A DNA stretch of 64,000 nucleotides from Winogradskyella sp. (GCA_028383925.1 JAOEWO010000002.1:1-64000), one strand, 5' to 3'. Numbered from the stretch's first letter, positions 9,474 through 19,179 are shown. A program made the numbers and translations. The notes: generated by a model from the sequence alone, not told the origin.

Positions 9474-11537
9474 ATGAAAACTAATCTTAGTCGCGTACTA
9501 GCGATATCAAGTTTGGCATTTTTTACTGTGGTAGCATGTAAAGAAGAAGCTAAAGACTCTGCAATGGCAGAGGTGAAGATTCCAGGTATTATTTTAGAAA
9601 ACATGGACACTTCTGTAAACCCTAAAGACGATTTCTATAACTATGTTAACGGAAGTTGGGTAAAGAATAATACCATACCAGACGACGAATCGCGTTGGGG
9701 AGGTTTTGGTGTTTTAAGAAAAACGACAAGACAAGACGTATTAGATATTTTAAATACATCTAAAGAATTAGGCACGTACTCAGAAGGATCAGACCAGAAA
9801 AAAGCCTTGTTAATTTACGAATCAGAATTAGATACACTAGCACGTAATGAGGCAGGTATAAAGCCATTACAGCCCTTATTAGCCAAGATTAATGGTATTA
9901 ATAACCTTAACGATATGCAAACTGTATTTGCAACTACTTTAGGTGTTGGTGCACCGTTTGCAGGTATTGGTGCCAATCCAGATCTTAATGATAGTAGCAT
10001 GAATACAGCATGGGTTTATCCTGGTGGTTTAGGTTTGCAACGCGATTATTATTTAGATCAAGATGATAAAACTAAGGCGATAAGAGGTAAATATGTAGAT
10101 CATATTACCAGAATGCTTCAATTTATAAACTACACAGAAGCTGATGCTCGTGTGGCAGCAGAAACCATTTTAGCTTTAGAAACGCAATTGGCAGAGCCAC
10201 GTTTAGATAAAGTAGCGAGTAGAGACATTAGAAATTTTAATAACCCAACAGCGCTTACAGATTTACAAGCCATGGCACCAGCAATTAATTGGCAAAAATT
10301 AATGGATGATATGGGTATTGAGAAAAAAGTAGATACACTTTTGGTAATGCAACCCAACTATATGAAAGCGATGAATGCTTTTTTAATGGCAACACCTATT
10401 GAAGATGTTAAGACTTTAATGATATGGAATACCTTAGATAACTCAGCGTCATTACTCACCACAGAAATGAATAAGGCCAACTGGGATTTTTACAGTAAAA
10501 CCTTAAATGGGTCTAAATCTCAGCGCGCACCAGAAGAACGTGCTTTAGGCACTGTAAATGGTAGTGTGGGTGAAGCAATTGGGCAGTTGTATGTACAAGC
10601 AAAGTTTCCGCCAGAAGCAAAGGAAAAAGCAGAAAAGATGATTGCTAATGTTATTTCAGCATTTCAAAATCGTATTACTAACTTAGAGTGGATGAGTGCA
10701 GATACAAAGAAAAAAGCCATTGAAAAGTTAGATAAATTTACTGTAAAAATTGCATACCCAGATGAATGGGAAGACTACTCAGAGATGCAAATTAAAGAAG
10801 GCAACTCTTATGCCGAAAACATGTTGGCAGTAGGCGCTTGGTCGCAAAAGAAAAATTTAGCAGATATAAATGAGCCTGTAGATAAAACAAAATGGGGCAT
10901 GGCACCACAAACGGTTAATGCTTATTTTAACCCATTAAATAACGAGATTGTATTCCCAGCTGCCATATTACAGCCACCATTTTATAACTACACCGCAGAT
11001 GAAGCTGTAAATTATGGAGGAATTGGTGCCGTTATTGGTCATGAAATTTCTCATGCTTTTGATGATTCGGGTGCACGTTTTGATGGTGATGGTAATGTAA
11101 ATAATTGGTGGACACCAGAAGATTTATCTGAATTTGAACAAAGAGGTAAAGCTTTAGCAGATCAATATTCTGCAATCGAAGTTTTAGATGGTGTTTTTGT
11201 TAATGGCCCTTATACTTTAGGTGAAAATATTGGTGATCTTGGTGGTGTGCTTGGTGCATATGACGGTTTACAATTATACTATGAAGAAAATGGAAGACCA
11301 GACGCTATTGATGGGTTTACAGCAGAGCAACGTTTCTTTATGTCTTGGGCTACTGTTTGGAGAACATTAACAAGAGATGAAGCTTTACGTACATTAATTA
11401 AAACAGATACACACTCGCCAGGTGTTGTTAGAGCAACCCAGCCACTTAAAAATATTGATGCCTTTTACGAAGCGTTTAATATTAAAGAAGGAGACTCTAT
11501 GTATTTAGCACCAGAAAAGCGTGTAAGAATCTGGTAA
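9474..11537 (+). CDS. M13 family metallopeptidase (neprilysin/PepO-like)
   Basis: GAVIGHEISHAFDDSG zinc motif; ENIGDLGG; NPLNNEIVFPAAILQPPFY; lipoprotein signal. Confidence 0.95.
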   Translation: MKTNLSRVLAISSLAFFTVVACKEEAKDSAMAEVKIPGIILENMDTSVNPKDDFYNYVNGSWVKNNTIPDDESRWGGFGVLRKTTRQDVLDILNTSKELGTYSEGSDQKKALLIYESELDTLARNEAGIKPLQPLLAKINGINNLNDMQTVFATTLGVGAPFAGIGANPDLNDSSMNTAWVYPGGLGLQRDYYLDQDDKTKAIRGKYVDHITRMLQFINYTEADARVAAETILALETQLAEPRLDKVASRDIRNFNNPTALTDLQAMAPAINWQKLMDDMGIEKKVDTLLVMQPNYMKAMNAFLMATPIEDVKTLMIWNTLDNSASLLTTEMNKANWDFYSKTLNGSKSQRAPEERALGTVNGSVGEAIGQLYVQAKFPPEAKEKAEKMIANVISAFQNRITNLEWMSADTKKKAIEKLDKFTVKIAYPDEWEDYSEMQIKEGNSYAENMLAVGAWSQKKNLADINEPVDKTKWGMAPQTVNAYFNPLNNEIVFPAAILQPPFYNYTADEAVNYGGIGAVIGHEISHAFDDSGARFDGDGNVNNWWTPEDLSEFEQRGKALADQYSAIEVLDGVFVNGPYTLGENIGDLGGVLGAYDGLQLYYEENGRPDAIDGFTAEQRFFMSWATVWRTLTRDEALRTLIKTDTHSPGVVRATQPLKNIDAFYEAFNIKEGDSMYLAPEKRVRIW

Positions 11538-11560
11538 CAGATTTAGCCTTTTATTATAAC

Positions 11561-11593
11561 AAAAAACGCAGCCCATTGGGCTGCGTTTTTTTT
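11561..11593. terminator. Bidirectional rho-independent terminator
   Basis: AAAAAACGCAGCCC-ATT-GGGCTGCGTTTTTTTT between convergent genes. Confidence 0.9.
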
Positions 11594-11612
11594 AGGTATA
11601 TAAAACAGTAAT

Positions 11613-12317
11613 TTAATTTTTGTTAGCCGCATTTTTTTGCGCCTTTTGCGCTTCTAAAGCCTCTCTGCTTATTCTTGCTAAATTAAAGTTAGGATCTATT
11701 TCTAAAGCATCATTCATTAATTTTAATGCTGCATTTAGATTGGTTTCTTGGTTTTCCTTAAACACAAGTAAGCCTTTAAGACAAAGAAAAGCAGCTTTTA
11801 AAGACGCCTCGTAAGGTTGTTGTGTCTCATAAAAGGTGTATTTCATATCGTCTTTAACATTTGTTAAACCATATACAATTTTGGCTCTAGCACCTTCTAA
11901 ATCATCAACCTGTACTTGCATATCTGCAATTTGGTAAGCTAAACTAGGGTTTGGGCTCTTTTTAAACAAAACTTCGTAATGCTCTAAAGCAAGTTTTGGT
12001 CTGTTAAGACTTTTTAAAGCTAAGGCCTTAACTTCAGTATTCATGTTAGAGTCTGTTGTATTTTTTTCAATACCAATAGTATTTAATGCTTGCATATAGT
12101 TGCCGTTAGATAAATACATGTAAGCTAACGTATCTTTTCTTGCTACAGACGGCTCTAAAATATCTAAGTGTGTGTGTGCATTAATGATACCTTGTACATC
12201 TCCACGCGTTTTCATGGTCTGTAAAAATGTTTCGTAATGCTTTTTTAAGTCTGCATTAGTTTGTGCAAAAACACTTACCGAAAGTAGTAATGCTAGTGCC
12301 ATTGTAATATGTTTCAT
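11613..12317 (-). CDS. Secreted TPR-like hypothetical protein
   Basis: Signal peptide MKHITMALALLLSVSVFAQ; helical repeat content. Confidence 0.7.
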   Translation of the reverse strand: MKHITMALALLLSVSVFAQTNADLKKHYETFLQTMKTRGDVQGIINAHTHLDILEPSVARKDTLAYMYLSNGNYMQALNTIGIEKNTTDSNMNTEVKALALKSLNRPKLALEHYEVLFKKSPNPSLAYQIADMQVQVDDLEGARAKIVYGLTNVKDDMKYTFYETQQPYEASLKAAFLCLKGLLVFKENQETNLNAALKLMNDALEIDPNFNLARISREALEAQKAQKNAANKN

Positions 12318-12385
12318 TTCATTTTAATTTTAGTGGCTAAAACTATAAAAATTAATTATAATTGAGCTTAAAAATATCTTAATTT

Positions 12386-13195
12386 CTATGGTGCCTGTTT
12401 AAATTTATAATTCAAAATTTGTACCAATTTAGAACTATCTATTAGTTTACCCTTACTTTTTTCGGTTTCATTAAATTTTGGGACTGTCATTTCTCTTTTT
12501 AGACAGTAGTTCGTATAATAGTCTTTTTTGTTTGGGTGCAATGGGTACACTGCATTAAAAGTAGTGTTCCAAATTTCTTTTTTTAATACCGCAGTTATAA
12601 TGCCAATACAATCGTGTTTATGAATAAGATTTATAGGCGCTTCTGGGTTGGTATTCATTGTTTTTTTAGATAAAAATAGACCAGGATGACGTTCTTCATC
12701 AAACAAACCACCAAAGCGTAAAATTGTGGTATTATTGTTTTTAGGGTTACGCAGTAGTTTTTCTATTTCTATAAGTTGTTGCCCACTATTAGAATTGGCA
12801 TTGGGTAAAATTGTCTCTGTAATATTAGAGAAATTCTCATCATCTTTATAAACAGATATAGAGCTTATAAAAAGTATGTTTTTTACAGTACTTAATGCCA
12901 CTGCATTTAGTAACTGAAGAATTTCTTTAGTGTGATTTTTATTTGGGCTTTTTCTTAAACCTGGTGGTACATTAATAATTAGTGTGTCACTTCCTTTTAA
13001 AAATTCTGCATAATTACCACTAATTTTATCTTCATGCAACGCAACTACATAGGGTAAAATACCATGAGATTTTAAGCTCTTTAGTTTCGTGTTTGAAGTT
13101 GTAGAACCCTTAACAACAAACCCTTCTTTTAGTAAGTGTTTAGCTAAAGGTAAGCCTAACCAACCACAGCCTATAATGCTAATTTGTGCTTTCAA
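12386..13195 (-). CDS. NAD(P)-dependent sugar epimerase/SDR-like protein
   Basis: IIGCGWLGLPLAKHLL; LFISSISVY; LRFGGLFDEERHPG. Confidence 0.75.
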   Translation of the reverse strand: MKAQISIIGCGWLGLPLAKHLLKEGFVVKGSTTSNTKLKSLKSHGILPYVVALHEDKISGNYAEFLKGSDTLIINVPPGLRKSPNKNHTKEILQLLNAVALSTVKNILFISSISVYKDDENFSNITETILPNANSNSGQQLIEIEKLLRNPKNNNTTILRFGGLFDEERHPGLFLSKKTMNTNPEAPINLIHKHDCIGIITAVLKKEIWNTTFNAVYPLHPNKKDYYTNYCLKREMTVPKFNETEKSKGKLIDSSKLVQILNYKFKQAP

Positions 13196-13309
13196 ATTGT
13201 TTAAAATTGTAATCTATTGCTAAGATACAATTAACATTTATGTTAGCCGTGTTTATTTTGTTAACCCATTAATTTTCAGTAAATTTAATACAATACTAAA
13301 ATTAATATT

Positions 13310-13792
13310 ATGGGAATTAAAAGTTTTCAAGGGGCAAGACGGCAACAAAATACAGATGAGGTTGCCCTAAAAGTTAGAGATTATATGAGTACTAATCTTA
13401 TTACGTTTACACCAAACCAATCGGTACAAGATGTTGTAGAATCATTAATAAAAAATAAAATATCTGGCGGACCAGTGGTGAATGAAAAAAACGAACTCGT
13501 AGGTATTATATCTGAAGGAGATTGTTTAAAGCAACTTAGCGAAAGTCGGTATTATAATATGCCATTAGAGCACGATAATGTAGAAAAACGCATGGTAAAA
13601 GATGTTGAAACTATTGATGGTAATATGGATGTATTTGATGCTGCCAACAAGTTTTTACAGTCTAAAAGGAGACGTTTTCCTATTGTAGAAAACGGTAAAT
13701 TAATTGGGCAAATTAGCCAGAAAGATATTCTTAAAGCCGCCCTTAATTTAAAAGGCGAAAACTGGAATAGCAAGACTAAAAACAATATTTAA
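13310..13792 (+). CDS. CBS-domain protein
   Basis: Two CBS motifs: RDYMSTNLITFTPNQSVQDVVESL...GIISEGDCL and GQISQKDIL. Confidence 0.85.
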   Translation: MGIKSFQGARRQQNTDEVALKVRDYMSTNLITFTPNQSVQDVVESLIKNKISGGPVVNEKNELVGIISEGDCLKQLSESRYYNMPLEHDNVEKRMVKDVETIDGNMDVFDAANKFLQSKRRRFPIVENGKLIGQISQKDILKAALNLKGENWNSKTKNNI

Positions 13793-14139
13793 TCATCTCT
13801 TTTTACCAAAGCATAGTAGTCGCCTTCTAATGGTAAATAGCCTTGGTCATACACAAAATAGTAAGTTGTGCCTGCCTTTGTGGTGTATATACTTGTAAAA
13901 TAATTAAAGTCAAACCCTTTTTCTATAAGCTTTGCTCTAGAGCATTTAGTTTTTTTATTAGGGTTCAGTACGTCTAGTATTCTGTAGTTTTTTCTTAATC
14001 TGTTATTGGTGTTTCTAATTAGGTTTTTAGAATCCTTATTTATACGATTGTTAAAGGCATTTCTACAACCATCACTGCAGAATTTTTTATCCATTCTACC
14101 AATAATCTTATCACCACATTCTGGACATTGTTTTTGCAT
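13789..14139 (-). CDS. Zinc-ribbon hypothetical protein
   Basis: N-terminal CPECGDKIIGRMDKKFCSDGCRNAFNN. Confidence 0.75.
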   Translation of the reverse strand: MQKQCPECGDKIIGRMDKKFCSDGCRNAFNNRINKDSKNLIRNTNNRLRKNYRILDVLNPNKKTKCSRAKLIEKGFDFNYFTSIYTTKAGTTYYFVYDQGYLPLEGDYYALVKRDD

Positions 14140-14212
14140 ACTTGTTTAATTAAGATCTACAATATAATAATTAAATAGGTGACAAGGGTCTGGTTGTGAG
14201 AATGCTTTGGTA

Positions 14213-14430
14213 TTATAACATTTGTTTTTATTGTAATGCGTTATAAAAAATGATGCAATTACGATGGTGGTGGACTTGTGTATGGTTAGTTGCGTGTTTA
14301 CAACAACTAATTTAGTAATAATTACCGACCACGTAAGTCTGAGAGGATTTTTGTAAGTAGGCGAGAAGCCAGCAATAAATTGCTGTGTGTAATAAGTTAC
14401 TATAACAAGCTTTTGCAATAGCTAAATCAG
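14213..14430. repeat. Multi-hairpin non-coding element, includes dyad repeat copy 2 (14284-14318)
   Basis: Arms TTATAAC/GTTATAA, TTAGTTG/CAACTAA, AGCAAT/ATTGCT in succession; shares about 36 nt with 7-41. Confidence 0.55.
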
Positions 14431-14509
14431 GATTAATATATGATGGGGAATATAAAAGTACGTTAGTGAAAAATTAATGAGATTTTACTTGTTTTTTACC
14501 ACAGTACTT

Positions 14510-14520
14510 TGTTGGGCTTA
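14510..14520 (+). repeat. Left inverted repeat of island gene
   Basis: tgttgggctta; reverse complement taagcccaaca at 17015-17025. Confidence 0.75.
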
Positions 14521-17001
14521 GTTTCTTTCAATTCTCCTAATATCCTTTGTAAGATTCGGTTCAATATATTCAACAAAACTTCCAAAGTAAGATTTTAGTC
14601 TATTCGATTGTTTTTCCTCACAACTCTCAATATACTTTAGAAAAGATTTTACACATTCAACACGACCATTCAAACTTCTTTTTCCTTCATCATTGGACAA
14701 AGGGAATTTTGAGTGAATTTCATTAAAGGAATCCTTGTCAAATATGGGTGTGTCTTGAATAATTAAATCAAAATAATGGAAACGTGTGCATAATTCCTTA
14801 ATGTAATAATACCCTTTTAGAGTAATTGTTATATTCAACTCGTCTGGTATGTCCTTTTTATCAATATCTGTTAAAACTTCATCGGTATCGATTAAAGAAA
14901 TATTAATTAACTCAAGAATTGCAGACCTTAAAGTTTTAATTGAATAACCAAAAGATGAAAATAAATCATAAACAGTGTTTATAGAAATAAATCTATTTGC
15001 ATTTCCTTCGTTCTCGTAGAGTTTTACTAATTCTTTAAGAATATAAAAATTTAGAAAATGGTCAGTTGAGTTCTCATTTATTGATAGAATATTATAAATA
15101 GCACTATTTTTTGAATTGTAATAATGCTTATTAATCAATCCAATAGATTTAATAAACTCGTGAAACGGTATTGGACTATGTGTTTCATCTTCAATTCTAA
15201 ATCTTTCCCTCATTATGTAATCTTCAACTTTTGTATGACCAGAAGTTAGGAATAACTTGAAAATTCTCAAACCCTCTCTGATGTTAGGATAAGTAGTTTG
15301 ATTTAGAAAATCTATTATATCATTATTATCTGATGAGAATACTGAACTTTTCAAACTTGTTAAAAATTCAATTACAGCTTGATTGTTTATTTTAACTTTA
15401 TACCCTTTAGCATTTTGGGCTTCAATCTCAATATCGTCAACATTTAAATTTTCTAAAGTATAATCAAGTCTTTTTTGTAATACTTCAGAATATTTTGGTG
15501 CAGTAATGTGATAAACATTACTTTCATATGCATCAAAAGGTGGTGAGAATCTCCACTTATAATAATATCCTTCTCTTAAACTTATTACAGTACCACAAAG
15601 GCTCGTTTTAGCTAAGGAATGAGCAAATAAGAATGCTTGTTCTTGTACTTCATCTTTAAATTGGTCAGCATTATCAATGATAATTATTAAGCGTTTTCTT
15701 CTATCTATAATAAAGTATTTACTTAAATTTTCGAAATGATTTAGATGATTGCTTTGTCTTTCAGTTAGAAAATCTGCTATTTTTTTTTGATAAGAAGTTT
15801 CGTTGTTTTCTTTATCAAAAAGCCATATTCCTTTATCATTTCTCTTTATTTCTTTTAAATAAATTCTTTTTAAGGTTTTTAATGAATGCAAATCATAGCT
15901 CTCATATTTTTCATATATATTCTCAAGTATACTTTTACAAATTAGGCTTGCGTCAAAATAATTATTTGTGTTGAAGTAATCTCTTAAATCCAGATATGTA
16001 GTTAAATGGTTATTTAAATCATATTCCTTTGTTTGGAATTTAAAGAGGTGGTTGATAAAAGTAGATTTTCCAGCTCCTTTTGAACCTATAATTACTATTG
16101 GTTTTGGTGGTGTTAAATTGGTTGAATTTATATCATCAGTTTTTATCTCTTCGCTGATTTGTTTTTGAATATTAGTTGTGTTTATAGCAGGTACAACATT
16201 TGATAGTTTAGGTGCAACGTCAGAAAAAAGCCGTTCTATATCATCTCTGTTTTTTTTAGTTTCTTTGTTTTCTACAAAACATTTTTCAATAAAATCTTCA
16301 TTACTTTTTGTTTCTGAACTGAATATTTCTCCAAAAACACTATTAATAATTGGTGTGATTTTAGAACTTAAAGGATTTCTAATTAGCTCTTTTTCGTTTT
16401 GCGTAATTTTTGAGAATATCGTGTAACTAGGATTTACATTACTAGGAAGATCGTAAATAAAACCTCCGTTATTAATTACAGAAAATTTAGATAAAGTTTC
16501 ATAAAATTCAACAAAGCGATTTTGAATATCTTCTATTCCATTAAAGACAATACAAGGGTTTTCTTTCCAAGAGGTACCATCTGAGTTGTAAAGTTTTAGT
16601 ATTATATACTGTTTACCATTTGTTATAACTCCATAATTAACACCAAAATCTCCAGCATAGTTTCTGATTTGGTTTATAACATCTTCATTCTCTTTTAAAA
16701 AGGTTTTAACTTTTAATGATTTATGATTTTTTGGTATTACAAATTCTTTAAAATTTCTTTTTGCTTCAATAATAAAGTGAAAGCCTGAAATGGATACTTT
16801 GTAATCAAAATATCCCGACTCGACTTTTCCCTCTCTAGTAACATCAGATTCATTTCAACCGAGAATTTTAAATAATACACTATCAATTAATTTTGAACGA
16901 GTATCAGATTCGTTGATATCTTCTTGTATGAATTTGTCAAAATCTGATTTTAATAAGCTAAAATTTTCAAATGCTTCATCAACTGATAATGTTTTTTCCA
17001 T
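14518..17001 (-). pseudogene. PD-(D/E)XK (HsdR_N-like) nuclease + P-loop NTPase fusion, candidate defence gene, interrupted by TGA at codon 49
   Basis: Manual minus-strand translation from ATG 17001: MEKTLSVDEAFENF...SDTRSKLIDSVLFKILG*NESDVTREGKVESGYFDYKV..FHFIIEAKRNFKEF...; Walker A GSKGAGKST; Walker B RLIIIIDNADQ; a single in-frame stop (16855-16857) in 827 codons; the track lists only 14518-15891 from a TTG. Confidence 0.85.
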
Positions 17002-17014
17002 ATGTTTTTTAAAT

Positions 17015-17025
17015 TAAGCCCAACA
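17015..17025 (-). repeat. Right inverted repeat of island gene
   Basis: taagcccaaca, inverted match to 14510-14520. Confidence 0.75.
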
Positions 17026-17137
17026 CCTATTATCCCACATTAAATCGATTTCCAAAGTCTGTGCTGCAACCACAAATATAATTCATAAATTACTTAAATA
17101 CAGTATTATAGCCTGTTTTTTATAGTGATTTTATCCA

Positions 17138-17169
17138 TTTACAAACGAATACAAATGTTTACAAACGAA
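17138..17169. promoter_or_regulatory. Two direct repeats TTTACAAACGAA spaced 20 bp, upstream of ssb
   Basis: tttacaaacgaa at 17138-17149 and 17158-17169. Confidence 0.6.
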
Positions 17170-17277
17170 ATTAAACACGTAACTACCGAGTAAAGTTGGG
17201 TTGTTGTTAAATCTTTGCAGTGTCGAAACATTAGAACTCGATAGTATTAACTGTTTAACGCAAAAAATTAAAACACA

Positions 17278-17610
17278 ATGAACACATTAAGAAACAAAGT
17301 ACAGTTAATTGGTAACTTAGGTAACGATCCAGAAATTATCAATTTAGAATCAGGTAAAACATTAGCCAAATTTGCAATTGCAACTAACGAGAGTTATAAG
17401 AATGCGCAAGGTGAAAAGATTACAGATACCCAATGGCATAATATAGTTGCTTGGGGAAAAACGGCTGAGATTGTAGAAAAATACATTACAAAAGGTAAAG
17501 AAGTTGCTATAGAAGGCAAACTCACTACACGCTCTTGGGAAGATAAAGAGGGTATAAAACGGTATACCACAGAAGTGGTTTGTAGCGAACTTTTAATGTT
17601 AGGTAAATAA
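17278..17610 (+). CDS. ssb: Single-stranded DNA-binding protein (short form)
   Basis: NKVQLIGNLGNDPEI..GKTLAKFAIATNESYKNAQGEKITDTQWHNIVAWGKTAEIVEKYITKGKEVAIEGKL. Confidence 0.95.
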   Translation: MNTLRNKVQLIGNLGNDPEIINLESGKTLAKFAIATNESYKNAQGEKITDTQWHNIVAWGKTAEIVEKYITKGKEVAIEGKLTTRSWEDKEGIKRYTTEVVCSELLMLGK

Positions 17611-17638
17611 GCATTATAAGATAAAATATATTTAAAAT

Positions 17639-17685
17639 AAAAAAGCTGTATAGAACGTATTACGTTTTCTATACAGCTTTTTTTT
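17639..17685. terminator. Bidirectional terminator
   Basis: AAAAAAGCTGTATAGAACGTATTACGTTTTCTATACAGCTTTTTTTT. Confidence 0.9.
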
Positions 17686-17700
17686 GCTTAAAAAACAAGT

Positions 17701-19002
17701 TTAGTTTTTTACAATTTTTTTAGTAATATGTTGTCCGTTGGTGGTATCGGTTAGTTTTAAAAAGTATATGGCATTTGTTAAACGGTCTAGGTTAGATAGT
17801 GTTATTTCACCATTAACTGCTGTTTTACTTTCGTTTACAACAAGTCTTCCGTTTATATCTATAAGTTCTAGCTTATAATCATTAGAAAAGCCGTTGGTTA
17901 TCTTTATAGTAATAGCAGACATAAATGGGTTAGGGCTTACTGCTATACTTGCCAAATCAAAGTCTTCAACCGTTAAAGAACCTCCACATATAGACCATCC
18001 CATTTGTTCAAATAAACCAAGAGTTATTGGTCCGGGATTGTGATTTGCTTCACCAGGTCCTATTTGAGGTGTCATTAAAGAGTTAATAGTACCGTTAAAG
18101 GTTGCTTCATTCCAATGGCTATAACTAGACCCTTGATTCCAAGAGCCAGGTGCAAACATTCTAGGTAAAACACCTCCGTTTTGGCCTATAGCAATGGCGC
18201 TGTCACAAAATAAATCGTTACCTGTTAATTCATCTCCTAAAGCCATACTAGGATCTGCAAATGATAAAATGGCATCACCAGTTCCGTTTTCAATAAATGT
18301 ATCGTAAATTATTGGTGTATTGTTAAATCTTATTTCGCCTTCACCTGCACCATCTACACTAGCACCACCAAAAAAGCCAAGTCCATGGCCTAACTCGTGT
18401 AATACAACAGATACAAAATCTATTTGGTTAGCTGGTGGGTTGGCATCTAGACCATAATACCAGTTTGCAGTACTGCTAAAACTTGCATTAATATCTACGG
18501 TAGCTCCACCAAAAGCATCCGATTCCATATCTTCTATTTTTTCCCATAAAGCGCGTGCATAAAAAACATTTGGTACAGCGTTAGGGTTATTAGACGTTAA
18601 AGCACTATTAGAACCTGCACTACCTAATACACCAGGATCTAGTGGACTAAATTGCGCATTAACTCTTATGGGTTGCGAAGACCCAATTGAAGTAGACCAA
18701 ATATCTACAGCAAATTGAAATGCTGTTTGAGCTTCTGGTGTAAACCCATTATAGTTTACAATAAAAGAGGAACAGTTAGTGCCTGCATTTTGCATTTTAG
18801 ATATTACAGCCGGTGAGCGAGGTATAGAAATAAGTCCATTAAATTCTCCTTGGTAAAACACACAAGAAGGTCCTGTAGGTGTATAAACCTCTGGCACAAA
18901 ATCTAGAGTTTCTTGGCTTGTTGCTGTAAAAGAACAGCATACTAAACCAAGTACAGATAGGGTTTTAATAACTGTATTCATTTTTAAAGTAATTTTTTTC
19001 AT
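17701..19002 (-). CDS. T9SS-sorted zinc metalloprotease-like protein
   Basis: VVLHELGHGLGFFGG zinc motif; C-terminal VSPNPFMSAITIKI...LIDINGRLV T9SS CTD. Confidence 0.85.
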   Translation of the reverse strand: MKKITLKMNTVIKTLSVLGLVCCSFTATSQETLDFVPEVYTPTGPSCVFYQGEFNGLISIPRSPAVISKMQNAGTNCSSFIVNYNGFTPEAQTAFQFAVDIWSTSIGSSQPIRVNAQFSPLDPGVLGSAGSNSALTSNNPNAVPNVFYARALWEKIEDMESDAFGGATVDINASFSSTANWYYGLDANPPANQIDFVSVVLHELGHGLGFFGGASVDGAGEGEIRFNNTPIIYDTFIENGTGDAILSFADPSMALGDELTGNDLFCDSAIAIGQNGGVLPRMFAPGSWNQGSSYSHWNEATFNGTINSLMTPQIGPGEANHNPGPITLGLFEQMGWSICGGSLTVEDFDLASIAVSPNPFMSAITIKITNGFSNDYKLELIDINGRLVVNESKTAVNGEITLSNLDRLTNAIYFLKLTDTTNGQHITKKIVKN

Positions 19003-19179
19003 AGTATGAGTGATTTTTTGCCTTTAAAAATAAGATAAATATAATTAACAGCTATAAAATTAACGATATCAATAAATTAAAGCCTCAATTGAAGTGTTTG
19101 TGCTTTTTAAATATAATAGCTGTGTTTTTTAGTTTTTTTAGCACTAAAAAAATGTAACCTTTTAATAAATTACACGTTG

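Noticed and set aside
7-14318. Composite transposon bounded by the two inverted dyad repeats
   Set aside because: The interval holds ordinary genes (deaminase, threonine dehydrogenase, M13 peptidase, CBS protein) and no transposase or recombinase; dispersed repeats are simpler.
14146-14418. Track ORF of 90 aa on the minus strand
   Set aside because: It is a translation through the multi-hairpin repeat with no plausible domain or composition.
3981-16857. TGA recoded as tryptophan genome-wide
   Set aside because: TGG is used normally throughout, and 62079-62552 appears to end in TGA directly followed by TAA; two isolated mutations in accessory genes are simpler.
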